The translations under genes and the position numbers were made by a program. A stretch of 55,637 bases of DNA from Psychrobacter sp. (GTDB taxonomy: Bacteria; Pseudomonadota; Gammaproteobacteria; Pseudomonadales; Moraxellaceae), in NCBI RefSeq assembly GCF_030454045.1, contig NZ_JAKDJE010000012.1, positions 1-55,637 of the forward strand. The letters run 5' to 3'. The notes under the pieces are model-generated. The model worked only from the letters and a program-made list of their open reading frames with translations, did no database searches and was not told the DNA's origin. Positions 55,438-55,637 of this stretch are shown here, piece by piece (within the stretch, counting starts at the first letter, position 1; every line of letters begins with the position of its first letter).

Positions 55438-55637
55438 TCAAGATGCCGATATGATAACAAGTTTACAGGAGGCTCGGATATAGCCAATCCCATATAAATC
55501 AGCTACTGTGTCAGGCTCGCTCAGTCTACTATGTGTAGTACTTTCACTCACCTTCCTCGTATCTAAATTATCTTGAACCGACTCTAGGGCGTGTTGAACA
55601 TTCGCAAATAGGCACTGCTGATCGCTAAAATTGTTCC

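Noticed and set aside
55438..55637. Possible gene upstream of ligA at the right edge
   Set aside because: No adequate reading frame or RNA signature is visible in the 200 bases present.

Overview
The window looks like chromosome from a gamma-proteobacterium of the family Moraxellaceae, most likely Psychrobacter. This rests on recalled protein resemblance (GacS, OmpA, TypA, RNase P RNA, a pseudopilin and small lipoproteins of that group), on the lepA-lepB-rnc-era-recO-pdxJ order, and on moderate, slightly AT-rich composition. No database search was possible, so the genus is an inference.

Layout. 0-5.6 kb: a lipoprotein, a crotonase-family enzyme and a GacS/BarA-type hybrid sensor kinase with an unusual receiver insertion, all on the minus strand. 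6-14.2 kb: plus-strand cysM, a predicted 3'-5' exonuclease, rlmD, relA, mutM and a small exported protein. 14.3-18.5 kb: minus-strand mscL, typA and an OmpA-family porin, each with a clear terminator. 18.9-19.8 kb: a plus-strand pseudopilin behind a good sigma-70 promoter and a possibly structured leader. 19.8-27.1 kb: the minus-strand housekeeping run lepA-lepB-DUF4845-rnc-era-recO-pdxJ. 27.4-35.8 kb: a complete group 2 (ABC-transporter) capsule export set, kpsM-T-E-D-C-S, without polysaccharide-specific sugar genes. 36.0-36.6 kb: tRNA-Met and RNase P RNA. 36.7-39.7 kb: coaD, a YfhL-type ferredoxin, bioA and bioD. 39.9-42.4 kb: smpB, a 137-bp MITE-like element, rarD and a divergent Lrp-type regulator. 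42.5-46.6 kb: two exported proteins of unknown role, then amt with an unknown partner gene behind a good sigma-54 promoter match. 47-51.5 kb: ygiQ, two lipoproteins and a glutaredoxin that appears to be the surviving front half of a glutaredoxin-MauE/DoxX fusion. 51.5-53.3 kb: an AT-rich accessory patch with a two-gene cassette and a decayed IS3-type insertion sequence. 53.3-55.4 kb: ligA.

Functional links. The Kps proteins together make the Kdo linker and export a lipid-linked capsule. RelA, GacS and the Lrp-type protein are global or local regulators. The biotin and coenzyme A genes sit with a ferredoxin. The amt pair is probably nitrogen-regulated. The main unexpected items are the broken glutaredoxin-MauE gene, the palindromic MITE-like element downstream of smpB, the sigma-54 promoter of amt with a non-GlnK partner, the insertion inside the GacS receiver domain, and the AT-rich cassette next to the IS remnant.
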